From positions 6,281 through 41,037 of the forward strand of contig DCHQ01000005.1 of the NCBI GenBank assembly GCA_002314855.1: DNA of 34,757 bases, in the 5' to 3' direction. The notes under the pieces are model-generated. The model was not told the DNA's origin and did not search any database. It was given only the letters and a program-made list of their open reading frames with translations. Shown here piece after piece: positions 7,864 to 14,763 of this stretch (its first letter is position 1; every line of letters begins with the position of its first letter). The stretch comes from Lachnospiraceae bacterium UBA1748 (GTDB lineage Bacteria > Bacillota > Clostridia > Lachnospirales > Lachnospiraceae). The position numbers were made by a program, and so were the translations under genes.

Positions 7864-7976
7864 TGACCTTATTTTGACCTTTACAATAACCAATGGCAGT
7901 GCGATTCTCGTCAATACAACTTTTTTAAATTCTGAGTGAAATGACGTTTTGTGACGGAATTGGTAATAATATATAA
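7864..7976 (+). promoter_or_regulatory. Repeats and degenerate promoter-like copy upstream of ptsH
   Basis: The 278-base stretch between the terminator and ptsH has no gene. It contains TGACC pairs at 7864 and 7875 (11 apart) and TGAC at 7942 and 7952 (10 apart). The segment 7952-7976 (TGACGGAATTGGTAATAAT and on) looks like a decayed copy of the active ptsH promoter at 8026-8055. These may be additional repressor or activator sites; the role is inferred. Confidence 0.4.
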
Positions 7977-8019
7977 AAAAACCAGACTAAAATATGTAAT
8001 TTTATCCGCTCAAAAGTGA

Positions 8020-8048
8020 TTGACTATGACGGAATATGACCGTATTAT
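8020..8048 (+). promoter_or_regulatory. Promoter of ptsH-ptsI
   Basis: TTGACT (8020-8025), 17 bases, TATTAT (8043-8048); a second possible -10, TATAAT, starts at 8046. The spacer TATGACGGAATATGACC is almost the same as in the fruK promoter, pointing to common control. Confidence 0.65.
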
Positions 8049-8079
8049 AATATTATAGATTTGCAACACGCAAAATATA

Positions 8080-8109
8080 TCAAAAAGAGTCACAAACAGT
8101 CAAAAACAA
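8080..8109 (+). promoter_or_regulatory. Phased direct-repeat operator upstream of ptsH
   Basis: Three consecutive 10-bp units, TCAAAAAGAG, TCACAAACAG and TCAAAAACAA, lie between the promoter and the ptsH ribosome binding site. Units of TCAAAAACAA type at helical spacing are typical of DeoR-family operators. The same pattern occurs before fruK, so the regulator at 10120-10875 is the likely binder (inference). Confidence 0.6.
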
Positions 8110-8128
8110 AATGTATGGAGGGTAAAAA

Positions 8129-8389
8129 ATGAAAACATTTGATTACGTAATTACAGATGAAGTAGGAATTCACGCACGTCCAGCAACACTTCTTGCAAAG
8201 AAGGCAAAGGAAATGTCAGCAACCATCACTCTTGTAAACAAGGACGGTAAAAGTGCAGAGGCTAAGAAGCTCATGGCAGTTATGGGCCTTGGAATCAAGA
8301 AAGGCGAGACAGTGACAGTTAATGTCGAAGGTGAGAACGAGGATGCAGTAGCAGCTGAGATGGAGACCTTCTTCAAGGAGAATCTATAA
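8129..8389 (+). CDS. ptsH: HPr phosphocarrier protein lacking the regulatory Ser46
   Basis: HPr passes phosphate from Enzyme I to the sugar-specific EIIA domains in the cytoplasm. The 86-residue protein has the active-site histidine H15 in GIHARPA (13-19) and the normal length. Where Firmicute HPr carries Ser46 in a KSIMGVMSLG-type helix, this protein reads KKLMAVMGLG (46-55), with lysine at the aligned position. It therefore cannot be phosphorylated there by HPr kinase/phosphorylase. That substitution also occurs in other Clostridia HPr proteins, as far as I recall. GGAGGG lies 6-12 bases upstream of the ATG. It is co-transcribed with ptsI, which starts 35 bases downstream. Confidence 0.95.
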   Translation: MKTFDYVITDEVGIHARPATLLAKKAKEMSATITLVNKDGKSAEAKKLMAVMGLGIKKGETVTVNVEGENEDAVAAEMETFFKENL

Positions 8390-8424
8390 TCAGATTTCAC
8401 AAACTGAAAGGTAAGGGTTACACT

Positions 8425-10038
8425 ATGGCAGAATTTACAGGAAAATCAGTATGCAAGGGCGTTGCGATAGGTAGGATAAAGTTTTATTCGCAGCAGGAGA
8501 ACACCGTGGTAAGAGAAAAGGTGGATGATGCTTCTGCAGAGCAAACCAGATATGAGCAGGCGCGCGATAAGGCGATAGAGGAATTGAATGCTCTATATGA
8601 GAAGGCGGTCACAACAGTTGGCGAGGATAATGCTGAAATATTTAATGTTCACGCAATGATGCTTGAGGATGAAGATTATAACGATTCTGTCAGCAGCATC
8701 ATTGCTGGTCAGCAGGTTAATGCAGAATATGCGGTTGCTACTACCGGTGACAATTTTGCGGAAATGTTTGCCAGTATGGAGGATGAATACTTCAAAGCTA
8801 GAAGTGCTGATGTTAAAGATATCTCTGAGAGAGTCATCAGGATACTTACAGGCAAAGAAAACAGCAATGATATAGGTGAGGAACCGGTGATTATTATTGC
8901 TGAGGATTTGGCTCCTTCTGAGACAGTTCAGATGGATAAGAGCAAGCTTCTTGCATTTGTTACAAGACTTGGTTCTTCCAATTCGCATACAGCAATTCTC
9001 GCGAGAACTATGAATATTCCTGCGATGGTGGGAACACCTATTGATAAAGCATTTGATGGGAAGATGGGTATTGTGGATGGCTATGAAGGAAAGCTTATTG
9101 TTGATCCATCTGCAGATGTTCTCGAAATTTATTTTGCAAAGAAGAAGGCTGACGATGAAAAGAAGGCTCTTCTTCAGGAGCTCAAGGGACAGGAAAATGT
9201 TACAAAGTCGGGAAAGAAAATAAATCTATACGCTAATATTGGAAACCCAGGTGACCTCGGTGCAGTGCTTGCTAATGATGCAGGTGGAATAGGTCTGTTC
9301 AGATCAGAGTTTTTATATCTTGGAAGCGAAGATTTCCCAACAGAGGAGGCACAGTTCCAGGCTTACAAGAAGGTACTTGAAACAATGGGTAGCAAGAAGG
9401 TTATTATCCGAACTCTGGATATAGGTGCTGATAAGCAGGTTGATTACTTTGGCCTCGAGAAGGAAGAAAATCCTGCGCTAGGCTACAGAGCTATCAGAAT
9501 ATGTCTCACAAGACCTGAGATATTTAGAACCCAGCTGAGAGCTCTTTATAGAGCGAGTGCGTATGGCAATCTTGCAATTATGTATCCAATGATTATTTCT
9601 GTCAGCGAGGTTCTTCAAATCAAGGAGATCTCTAAGTCCGTGAGAGAGGAACTTATCAGTGAGGGTATCAAGGTTGGTGAAGTAGAAGAAGGTATTATGA
9701 TTGAAACACCGGCAGCAGCTGTCATGTCAGATGAGCTTGCAAAGCATGTGGATTTCTTCAGCATAGGAACCAATGACCTTACACAGTATACACTTGCTAT
9801 CGATCGCCAGAATGAAAAGCTAGATGTATTTTATAATGCACATCACCCAGCGCTTTTAAGACTTATTAAGATGGTGGCAGACAACGGCCATAAAGAGGGG
9901 ATTTGGACTGGAATCTGTGGTGAACTTGGAGCCGATACGACATTGACAGAGGAGTTCATAAAGATGGGAATCGACGAGCTTTCTGTATCGCCAGGTGCAG
10001 TACTTTCCGTGAGAAAGGCAATTAGAGAGTGCGAGTAA
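8425..10038 (+). CDS. ptsI: PTS Enzyme I (phosphoenolpyruvate-protein phosphotransferase)
   Basis: Enzyme I takes phosphate from phosphoenolpyruvate and passes it to HPr, the first step of all PTS sugar uptake. In this 537-residue protein: N-terminal GKSVCKGVAIGR (6-17), an HPr-binding helical domain, the phosphorylated histidine H188 in GSSNSHTAILART, the PEP-binding TIM-barrel domain with IIRTLDIGADKQ and GIGLFRSEFLY, the metal-binding IETPAAA and FFSIGTNDLTQYTLAIDR, and the active cysteine in WTGICGELGAD near the C-terminus. It is slightly shorter than the common 570 residues. GAAAGGTAAGG precedes the ATG. It ends at a terminator shared with the convergent deoR-type gene. Confidence 0.96.
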   Translation: MAEFTGKSVCKGVAIGRIKFYSQQENTVVREKVDDASAEQTRYEQARDKAIEELNALYEKAVTTVGEDNAEIFNVHAMMLEDEDYNDSVSSIIAGQQVNAEYAVATTGDNFAEMFASMEDEYFKARSADVKDISERVIRILTGKENSNDIGEEPVIIIAEDLAPSETVQMDKSKLLAFVTRLGSSNSHTAILARTMNIPAMVGTPIDKAFDGKMGIVDGYEGKLIVDPSADVLEIYFAKKKADDEKKALLQELKGQENVTKSGKKINLYANIGNPGDLGAVLANDAGGIGLFRSEFLYLGSEDFPTEEAQFQAYKKVLETMGSKKVIIRTLDIGADKQVDYFGLEKEENPALGYRAIRICLTRPEIFRTQLRALYRASAYGNLAIMYPMIISVSEVLQIKEISKSVREELISEGIKVGEVEEGIMIETPAAAVMSDELAKHVDFFSIGTNDLTQYTLAIDRQNEKLDVFYNAHHPALLRLIKMVADNGHKEGIWTGICGELGADTTLTEEFIKMGIDELSVSPGAVLSVRKAIRECE

Positions 10039-10065
10039 GCGCTTATTGTTACGACGAAAAATTAT

Positions 10066-10105
10066 GGCATCATATTTCATTAAAGAATTAATGAGATATG
10101 GTGCC
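10066..10105. terminator. Bidirectional terminator between ptsI and the deoR-type gene
   Basis: A 17-bp stem (10066-10082 with 10089-10105, a few G-U) with a 6-nt loop. A T-rich tail follows on the plus side (TTATTATT) and a better one on the minus side (ATAATTTTT), so it can serve both convergent genes. Confidence 0.75.
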
Positions 10106-10119
10106 TTATTATTGTGGTG

Positions 10120-10875
10120 TTACTCAGCTATGATTATATTGTCGAACTTTTTGTAGCTAGAAGATATTTGATTATCGGCGATTATTTTTACACTTTCAAA
10201 CGCTGCAAACGATACTGCAGAAATAGTATCAAATTTTGAATGGTCTGCCAAAATGTATTTATTTTTTGAATGCTTTATGGCCATATCTTTAACTAATGCC
10301 TCATGTTTATCGGGAGTTGTAAGACCCTGCGGAACGCTTACACCATTGCTTCCAATAAAGCATTTTGTGAAATTCATCTTGCTTAAATACTCGCAGGTAT
10401 CAGCACCTATGATGGCTTCAGTTTTGTCCTTCACTTGACCTGATGGCATATAGACTGTGCATCCTAGAGCTGCGAGTCGTCTTCCATGGATGAGACCATT
10501 TGTCACGTATGTGGCAGAGGCTGCGTTAGATCCGGCTATATAATCAATCATCATGCCAGTTGTAGTACCTGCATCGATAAAAATGATATCGTCACTAACA
10601 ATTAATGAAGCGGCATATTTTGCGATTTTTTCTTTGCCATCCTTATTTAAATTTGCTCTCTCTATTACAGAAACATCCAAGGTTGTGATTGGATTTTCCA
10701 AGGCGATTGCACCACCGTGAACCTTGGTGAGCAAGCCTTTATGGTCCAAATCCGTGAGATCTCTTCTAATTGTAGATTCAGAGGCGTCAAAAAGTGTCAT
10801 TAAATCTTGAACGTAAACACTTCTTTTTTCATCGACTATCTTGACTATTCCAGCTCTTCTTTCTTCTGTAAGCAT
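10120..10875 (-). CDS. fruR: DeoR/GlpR-family transcriptional repressor, probably FruR
   Basis: A 251-residue DeoR-type repressor, sitting between ptsHI and fruKA. The N-terminal winged helix (about 1-57) shows the family signature ASESTIRRDLTDLDHKGLLTKVHGGA (residues 31-56). The C-terminal half is the phosphosugar-sensing DeoRC domain, with DIIFIDAGTTTGMMIDYI, YVTNGLIHGRRLA and the ADHSKF motif near the end. The minus-strand ATG at 10875 has AAGGAAG about 8 bases upstream. By analogy with FruR proteins its effector should be fructose-1-phosphate; this is inference from context. Phased repeats upstream of its own gene, fruK and ptsH suggest it controls all three. Confidence 0.88.
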   Translation of the reverse strand: MLTEERRAGIVKIVDEKRSVYVQDLMTLFDASESTIRRDLTDLDHKGLLTKVHGGAIALENPITTLDVSVIERANLNKDGKEKIAKYAASLIVSDDIIFIDAGTTTGMMIDYIAGSNAASATYVTNGLIHGRRLAALGCTVYMPSGQVKDKTEAIIGADTCEYLSKMNFTKCFIGSNGVSVPQGLTTPDKHEALVKDMAIKHSKNKYILADHSKFDTISAVSFAAFESVKIIADNQISSSYKKFDNIIIAE

Positions 10876-10949
10876 CGTTGTTTTCTTCCTTATCTAAAAT
10901 TTGAAATATATAGATCTCACAAAACTCTGTGAATAAATCTATCAATAAT

Positions 10950-10978
10950 AAAATACGCCTTTTGTATTAAAAAATCAA
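10950..10978 (-). promoter_or_regulatory. Possible promoter of the deoR-type gene
   Basis: On the minus strand: TTGATT (10978-10973), 17 bases, TATTTT (10955-10950). The -10 match is only moderate. The phased repeats at 10986-11010 lie immediately upstream. Confidence 0.35.
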
Positions 10979-10985
10979 ATACATT

Positions 10986-11030
10986 TGACTGTATAAGACT
11001 GATTTTGACTGACGCAAATGTAATATTTGC
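10986..11030. promoter_or_regulatory. Phased operator repeats in the deoR-fruK intergenic region
   Basis: TGACTG, AGACTG and TGACTG begin at 10986, 10996 and 11006, exactly 10 bases apart. On the minus strand they read as GTCA units like those before ptsH and fruK. Next to them is an inverted repeat, GCAAAT-5-ATTTGC (11014-11030). The rest of this 334-base divergent spacer shows no gene. Confidence 0.5.
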
Positions 11031-11106
11031 AGAAGAATAAAGGTCTATGTGATAAATCAACAATAAAGATACCGTAATTTTAGTTATTTATAATGACTGA
11101 AAATGG

Positions 11107-11135
11107 TTGACTATGACCGAATGTGAATGTAATAT
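11107..11135 (+). promoter_or_regulatory. Promoter of fruK-fruA
   Basis: TTGACT (11107-11112), 17 bases, TAATAT (11130-11135); an alternative -10, TATAAT, starts at 11133. The spacer TATGACCGAATGTGAAT matches that of the ptsH promoter at most positions. Confidence 0.65.
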
Positions 11136-11147
11136 AATTACATAAAG

Positions 11148-11187
11148 TCACAAACGACCATAAAAAATCAAAAACAATCAAAATAAA
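11148..11187 (+). promoter_or_regulatory. Phased direct-repeat operator upstream of fruK
   Basis: Four 10-base units, TCACAAACGA, CCATAAAAAA, TCAAAAACAA and TCAAAATAAA, lie between the promoter and the ribosome binding site. They match the ptsH operator in sequence, spacing and position, as expected for a DeoR-family repressor site. Confidence 0.65.
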
Positions 11188-11209
11188 CAATTTGAAGAAA
11201 GGAGAAGAG

Positions 11210-12118
11210 ATGATTTATACAGTTACATTTAATCCGTCATTAGACTACATTGTTTCAGCTGATTATTTTACCTTAGGTAAAGTTAATAGAACCAACAAGG
11301 AGATTATGTTTCCAGGCGGAAAAGGTATAAATGTATCAATCGTGCTTGGAAATCTTGGCCTCGAGAGTACAATCCTTGGTTTTTGCGCAGGTTTTACTGG
11401 AAATGAAATCAAACGTCTAGTCAGAAACATGGGGCTAAACGAGGAGCTTATTGATATTGATGATGGAATGTCAAGAATCAATGTGAAGCTAAAATCCAAC
11501 GAGGAAACAGAGCTCAACGGTATGGGACCAGTGATTGGCAGTGCGCAGATTGATGAGCTTGGCAGAAAGCTTGATACATTGAAAGAGGGAGATATCTTAG
11601 TGCTTGCGGGAAGTATTCCATCGTCAATGCCAGAGGATATCTACAGCAAGATAATGGAGAAACTTCAGGGCAGAGGAATCATGATTGCAGTTGACGCGAC
11701 AAAGGATTTACTAATGAACGTAATGCCATATCATCCATTTGTTGTAAAGCCAAACAACTACGAGCTTGGAGAAATCTTTGGAGTTGAGCTTGAGAACAAG
11801 CAACAGGTAGCAGAGTATGCAAAGAAGCTTCAGGAGAAGGGGGCAAGAAACGTCATAGTATCGATGGCTGGCGATGGAGCGGTCATGGTTACTGAGGACG
11901 GTCAGGTATTTGAGAGTGAGGCACCTAAAGGAAAGGTTGTGAATTCTGTAGGTGCAGGAGATTCTATGGTGGCCGGTTTCCTGTATGGTTACATGAAGAC
12001 AGGGGATTACAAGCAGGCATTCAAGTATGGAATCAGCAGTGGAAGTGCCAGTGCATTTTCAGAAAATCTTGCAACAAAAGAGGAAGTAGAAAAAATCTTA
12101 GAGACATTAAATTTCTAA
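11210..12118 (+). CDS. fruK: 1-phosphofructokinase
   Basis: FruK phosphorylates fructose-1-phosphate, made by the fructose PTS, to fructose-1,6-bisphosphate. It is a PfkB-family kinase of 302 residues, with MIYTVTFNPSLDYIV at the start, GGKGINVSIVLGNLG (37-51, first PfkB signature region), AGSIPSSMP, and the catalytic GAGDS motif (248-252, D251 as general base). I use ATG 11210 because AAAGGAGAAG lies directly upstream at the right distance; a frame-open TTG at 11192 would place the ribosome binding site inside the gene. It is followed 22 bases later by fruA, so both share one transcript. Confidence 0.95.
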   Translation: MIYTVTFNPSLDYIVSADYFTLGKVNRTNKEIMFPGGKGINVSIVLGNLGLESTILGFCAGFTGNEIKRLVRNMGLNEELIDIDDGMSRINVKLKSNEETELNGMGPVIGSAQIDELGRKLDTLKEGDILVLAGSIPSSMPEDIYSKIMEKLQGRGIMIAVDATKDLLMNVMPYHPFVVKPNNYELGEIFGVELENKQQVAEYAKKLQEKGARNVIVSMAGDGAVMVTEDGQVFESEAPKGKVVNSVGAGDSMVAGFLYGYMKTGDYKQAFKYGISSGSASAFSENLATKEEVEKILETLNF

Positions 12119-12140
12119 AGAAACAAAAGGAGGTTACACT

Positions 12141-14090
12141 ATGAGAATTAACGATTTATTGTCGCCAGAAAGCATAAAGCTTGGCGGAAGCGCATCAGAT
12201 AAGAACGATGTTCTTAAGCAGATGGTTGACTTGATGGCAGCTAGCGGAAAGGTTAATGATAAAGATAACTATCTCGCTACAGTGATGGCGAGAGAGGAAG
12301 AAGGATCAACTGGCTTTGGAGAGGGCATCGCTATTCCACACGGAAGATGTAAGGGAGTAAATGCTCCAGGCCTTGCTGCAATGGTATTAAGTAGTGGCGT
12401 TGATTACGAGGCTCTTGATGATGAGCCAGTAGATATGCTTTTCCTTATTGCTGCACCAGAGGGAGAGGGCTCTGTGCACATTGATATTTTGAGTAAGCTT
12501 TCGACTATGCTCATGGATGAGGACTTTACAGGTAAGCTCAAGGCTGCTAAGTCCGTTGAGGAATTCAGAAAGATTATTGATGAGGCAGAAACAGAGAAGG
12601 ACGAGAAGACTGCAGCAGATGAAAAAGCCAAAGCAGCGCAGGATCTTGTGGCAGATAAGAAGGATGGAAATGCGCCACTGATTCTTGCTGTTACAGCATG
12701 TCCTACAGGAATCGCTCATACATATATGGCAGCTGAAGCACTTGAGAAGGCTGCTAAAGCAAAGGGATATCTTATCAAGGTTGAGACAAGAGGCTCAGGC
12801 GGAGCTAAGAACGTTCTTACAGATAAGGAGATTGCTGCAGCTGACGGAATCATCGTAGCAGCAGATACAAATGTTCCGATGGATCGTTTCGATGGAAAGA
12901 AGGTTGTTGAATGTCATGTAGCGAAGGGAATCAACAAGGCAGATGAGCTCATTGAAACAATTGCTAGCGGAAAGGCGCCAGTATACAAGGCAGCCGATGG
13001 GGCAAAGAAATCCACTGAGGGTGAAGGTGAGAAGGACAGTATAGGACATCAGATTTATAAGCATCTTATGAGTGGTGTTTCACACATGCTTCCATTCGTA
13101 GTAGGTGGTGGTATTCTTATCGCACTTGCATTCTTGATTGATGGTTTTTCTTATGACATGAACACACTCTCTCTTGAAGAAAGAGCAAACTTTGGTTCAC
13201 TTACTCCACTTGCGGCGTTACTGAAGGGACAGATTGGTGGTGTGGCATTTAGTTTCATGCTTCCTATCCTTGCTGGATTTATAGCAATGAGTATTGCTGA
13301 TCGTCCAGGTCTTGCAGTTGGTATGGTTGGCGGATATATAGCAGCAAACGGAACAAGTGGTTTCCTCGGAGCACTTGCAGCAGGCTTTATCGCTGGATAT
13401 CTTGTGGTTGGACTTAAGTGGCTCTTTGACAAGATCATTCCAAAGAGTCTTGATGGTATCAAGCCAGTACTTTTGTATCCACTGTTTGGTATATTGATGA
13501 TTGGTCTTGCAATGATTTATGCTATCGAGCCAGTAGTAGGTATTATTAATACAGCGCTTAACAATGGTTTAGGTTCACTTAGCGGTGCAAATGCAATTCT
13601 CCTTGGACTCATCCTTGGAGGTATGATGTCAATTGATATGGGTGGTCCTTTCAACAAGGCTGCTTATGTATTCGGTACAGCATCGATTGCAGCTGGTAAC
13701 TTCAACATCATGGCAGCAGTTATGATTGGTGGTATGGTTCCTCCTTGTGCTATCGCACTTGCAACTATTATCTTCAAGAAGAAGTTTACAGCTTCTGAAA
13801 GAAAGTCAGGACCAGTTAACTTCATCATGGGTCTTTCATTCATAACTGAGGGAGCTATCCCTTACGCTGCAGCCGATCCAATTAGAGTTATTCCATCATG
13901 CATAATAGGTTCAGCAATCGCAGGTGGACTCTCAATGGCATTCAACTGTACACTTATGGCACCTCACGGCGGAATCTTTGTATTCCCTGTAGTTGGAAAT
14001 CCAGCTATGTATATCGTAGCTCTTTTAGTAGGAACTGTGGTAGGTGCAGTACTTCTTGGAATATTAAAGAAAAATGTAGAGCAGGAATAG
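12141..14090 (+). CDS. fruA: PTS fructose transporter subunit IIABC
   Basis: This membrane permease imports and phosphorylates fructose at C1. It is a single 649-residue chain with three domains. EIIA spans about 1-150, with the phosphorylated histidine H67 in GIAIPHGRC. EIIB spans about 178-280, with the phosphocysteine C187 in VTACPTGIAHTYMAAEAL. EIIC spans about 305-645, with multiple membrane segments and the conserved ISEGAIP-like SFITEGAIPYAAADP block near the end. A charged linker rich in A, E, D and K (about 147-177) joins A and B. AAAGGAGG upstream gives a clear ATG. It receives phosphate from the HPr encoded upstream. Confidence 0.96.
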   Translation: MRINDLLSPESIKLGGSASDKNDVLKQMVDLMAASGKVNDKDNYLATVMAREEEGSTGFGEGIAIPHGRCKGVNAPGLAAMVLSSGVDYEALDDEPVDMLFLIAAPEGEGSVHIDILSKLSTMLMDEDFTGKLKAAKSVEEFRKIIDEAETEKDEKTAADEKAKAAQDLVADKKDGNAPLILAVTACPTGIAHTYMAAEALEKAAKAKGYLIKVETRGSGGAKNVLTDKEIAAADGIIVAADTNVPMDRFDGKKVVECHVAKGINKADELIETIASGKAPVYKAADGAKKSTEGEGEKDSIGHQIYKHLMSGVSHMLPFVVGGGILIALAFLIDGFSYDMNTLSLEERANFGSLTPLAALLKGQIGGVAFSFMLPILAGFIAMSIADRPGLAVGMVGGYIAANGTSGFLGALAAGFIAGYLVVGLKWLFDKIIPKSLDGIKPVLLYPLFGILMIGLAMIYAIEPVVGIINTALNNGLGSLSGANAILLGLILGGMMSIDMGGPFNKAAYVFGTASIAAGNFNIMAAVMIGGMVPPCAIALATIIFKKKFTASERKSGPVNFIMGLSFITEGAIPYAAADPIRVIPSCIIGSAIAGGLSMAFNCTLMAPHGGIFVFPVVGNPAMYIVALLVGTVVGAVLLGILKKNVEQE

Positions 14091-14150
14091 ATCAGAGTAG
14101 ACCTGCTAAGGTTAGCGACATAATTAAATAGACTGATTACATGTTATAAT

Positions 14151-14199
14151 AAAAGGGTAATTCATTAGGTACACCTCACACCTTGTGAATTACTCTTTT
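14151..14199 (+). terminator. Terminator after fruA
   Basis: A 14-bp stem (14151-14164 with 14186-14199, one G-U) in which AAAA pairs with TTTT at the base; the 21-nt loop can itself fold (AGGT/ACCT). A TATAAT at 14145-14150 is present but lacks a matching -35. Confidence 0.7.
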
Positions 14200-14267
14200 C
14201 GCATTAAGATGATATTAAGTTTTAAATGAGAATAAAATTGAACATAAAATTATTAGCTAATTTAATT

Positions 14268-14297
14268 AAGCATTTGCTGCAAGGTTAATGCTTTTTT
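14268..14297 (+). terminator. Weak hairpin with T-run upstream of the small membrane protein gene
   Basis: AAGCATT (14268-14274) pairs with AATGCTT (14287-14293), followed by more T. The stem is only 7 bp with a 12-nt loop, so it may be a weak terminator or attenuator. The rest of the 280-base gap after fruA is AT-rich without a gene. Confidence 0.4.
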
Positions 14298-14370
14298 ATG
14301 ATTTTCACATAAATTTTATATGTTAAAAACGTATCTATAATATGTTGATATTTAAGGAGCTTATAGAGAA

Positions 14371-14730
14371 ATGAAAAAAATTGTGTTGTCTTTAATTTGC
14401 CTGTTTCCAATATTACTTGGTGTGAATTTTTATGATAATGCTATTATGGTACAGCTTGGAATAGGATTAGCAAGTTTCATTGCAGGATTATTGATATTCA
14501 TATTTCAGAAGAATATAAAAGAATTTATGGTGCTTAGTTTAATTCAGTTTATAGGAACATTAGCTGGATATATAGTATCAGGCATCCTATTTTTAATTAA
14601 TAAGAGTGATGATTTCGAGTCAGTTTTGATTTTAGGGATTATTATTTTTGCAGGTCTAATCGGCTTCTTTATTCAGTTTATTATAGGTTGTATTATTTCA
14701 AAACAGTTAAAGAGAAATAAGATAGCGTAA
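14371..14730 (+). CDS. Small hypothetical membrane protein with four hydrophobic segments
   Basis: I do not recognise this family. The 119-residue protein is almost entirely hydrophobic: segments at about 3-20, 27-46, 52-76 and 84-110, with a short positively charged tail (KQLKRNKIA). KK at the N-terminus and the charged QKNIKE loop (about 47-52) suggest both ends lie on the cytoplasmic side. AAGGAG at 14353-14358 precedes the ATG by about 11 bases. It sits 33 bases before the large acidic protein gene and may share its transcript. No catalytic or binding motif is visible. Confidence 0.6.
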   Translation: MKKIVLSLICLFPILLGVNFYDNAIMVQLGIGLASFIAGLLIFIFQKNIKEFMVLSLIQFIGTLAGYIVSGILFLINKSDDFESVLILGIIIFAGLIGFFIQFIIGCIISKQLKRNKIA

Positions 14731-14763
14731 AACTAATCAGTAATATTTTGCGAGGTATCAATT

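Noticed and set aside
11192..11210. TTG start for fruK
   Set aside because: It would include the ribosome binding site in the coding region; ATG 11210 gives the normal family N-terminus.
14145..14150. TATAAT after fruA as a promoter
   Set aside because: No acceptable -35 at 16-18 bases, and it lies at the base of the fruA terminator.
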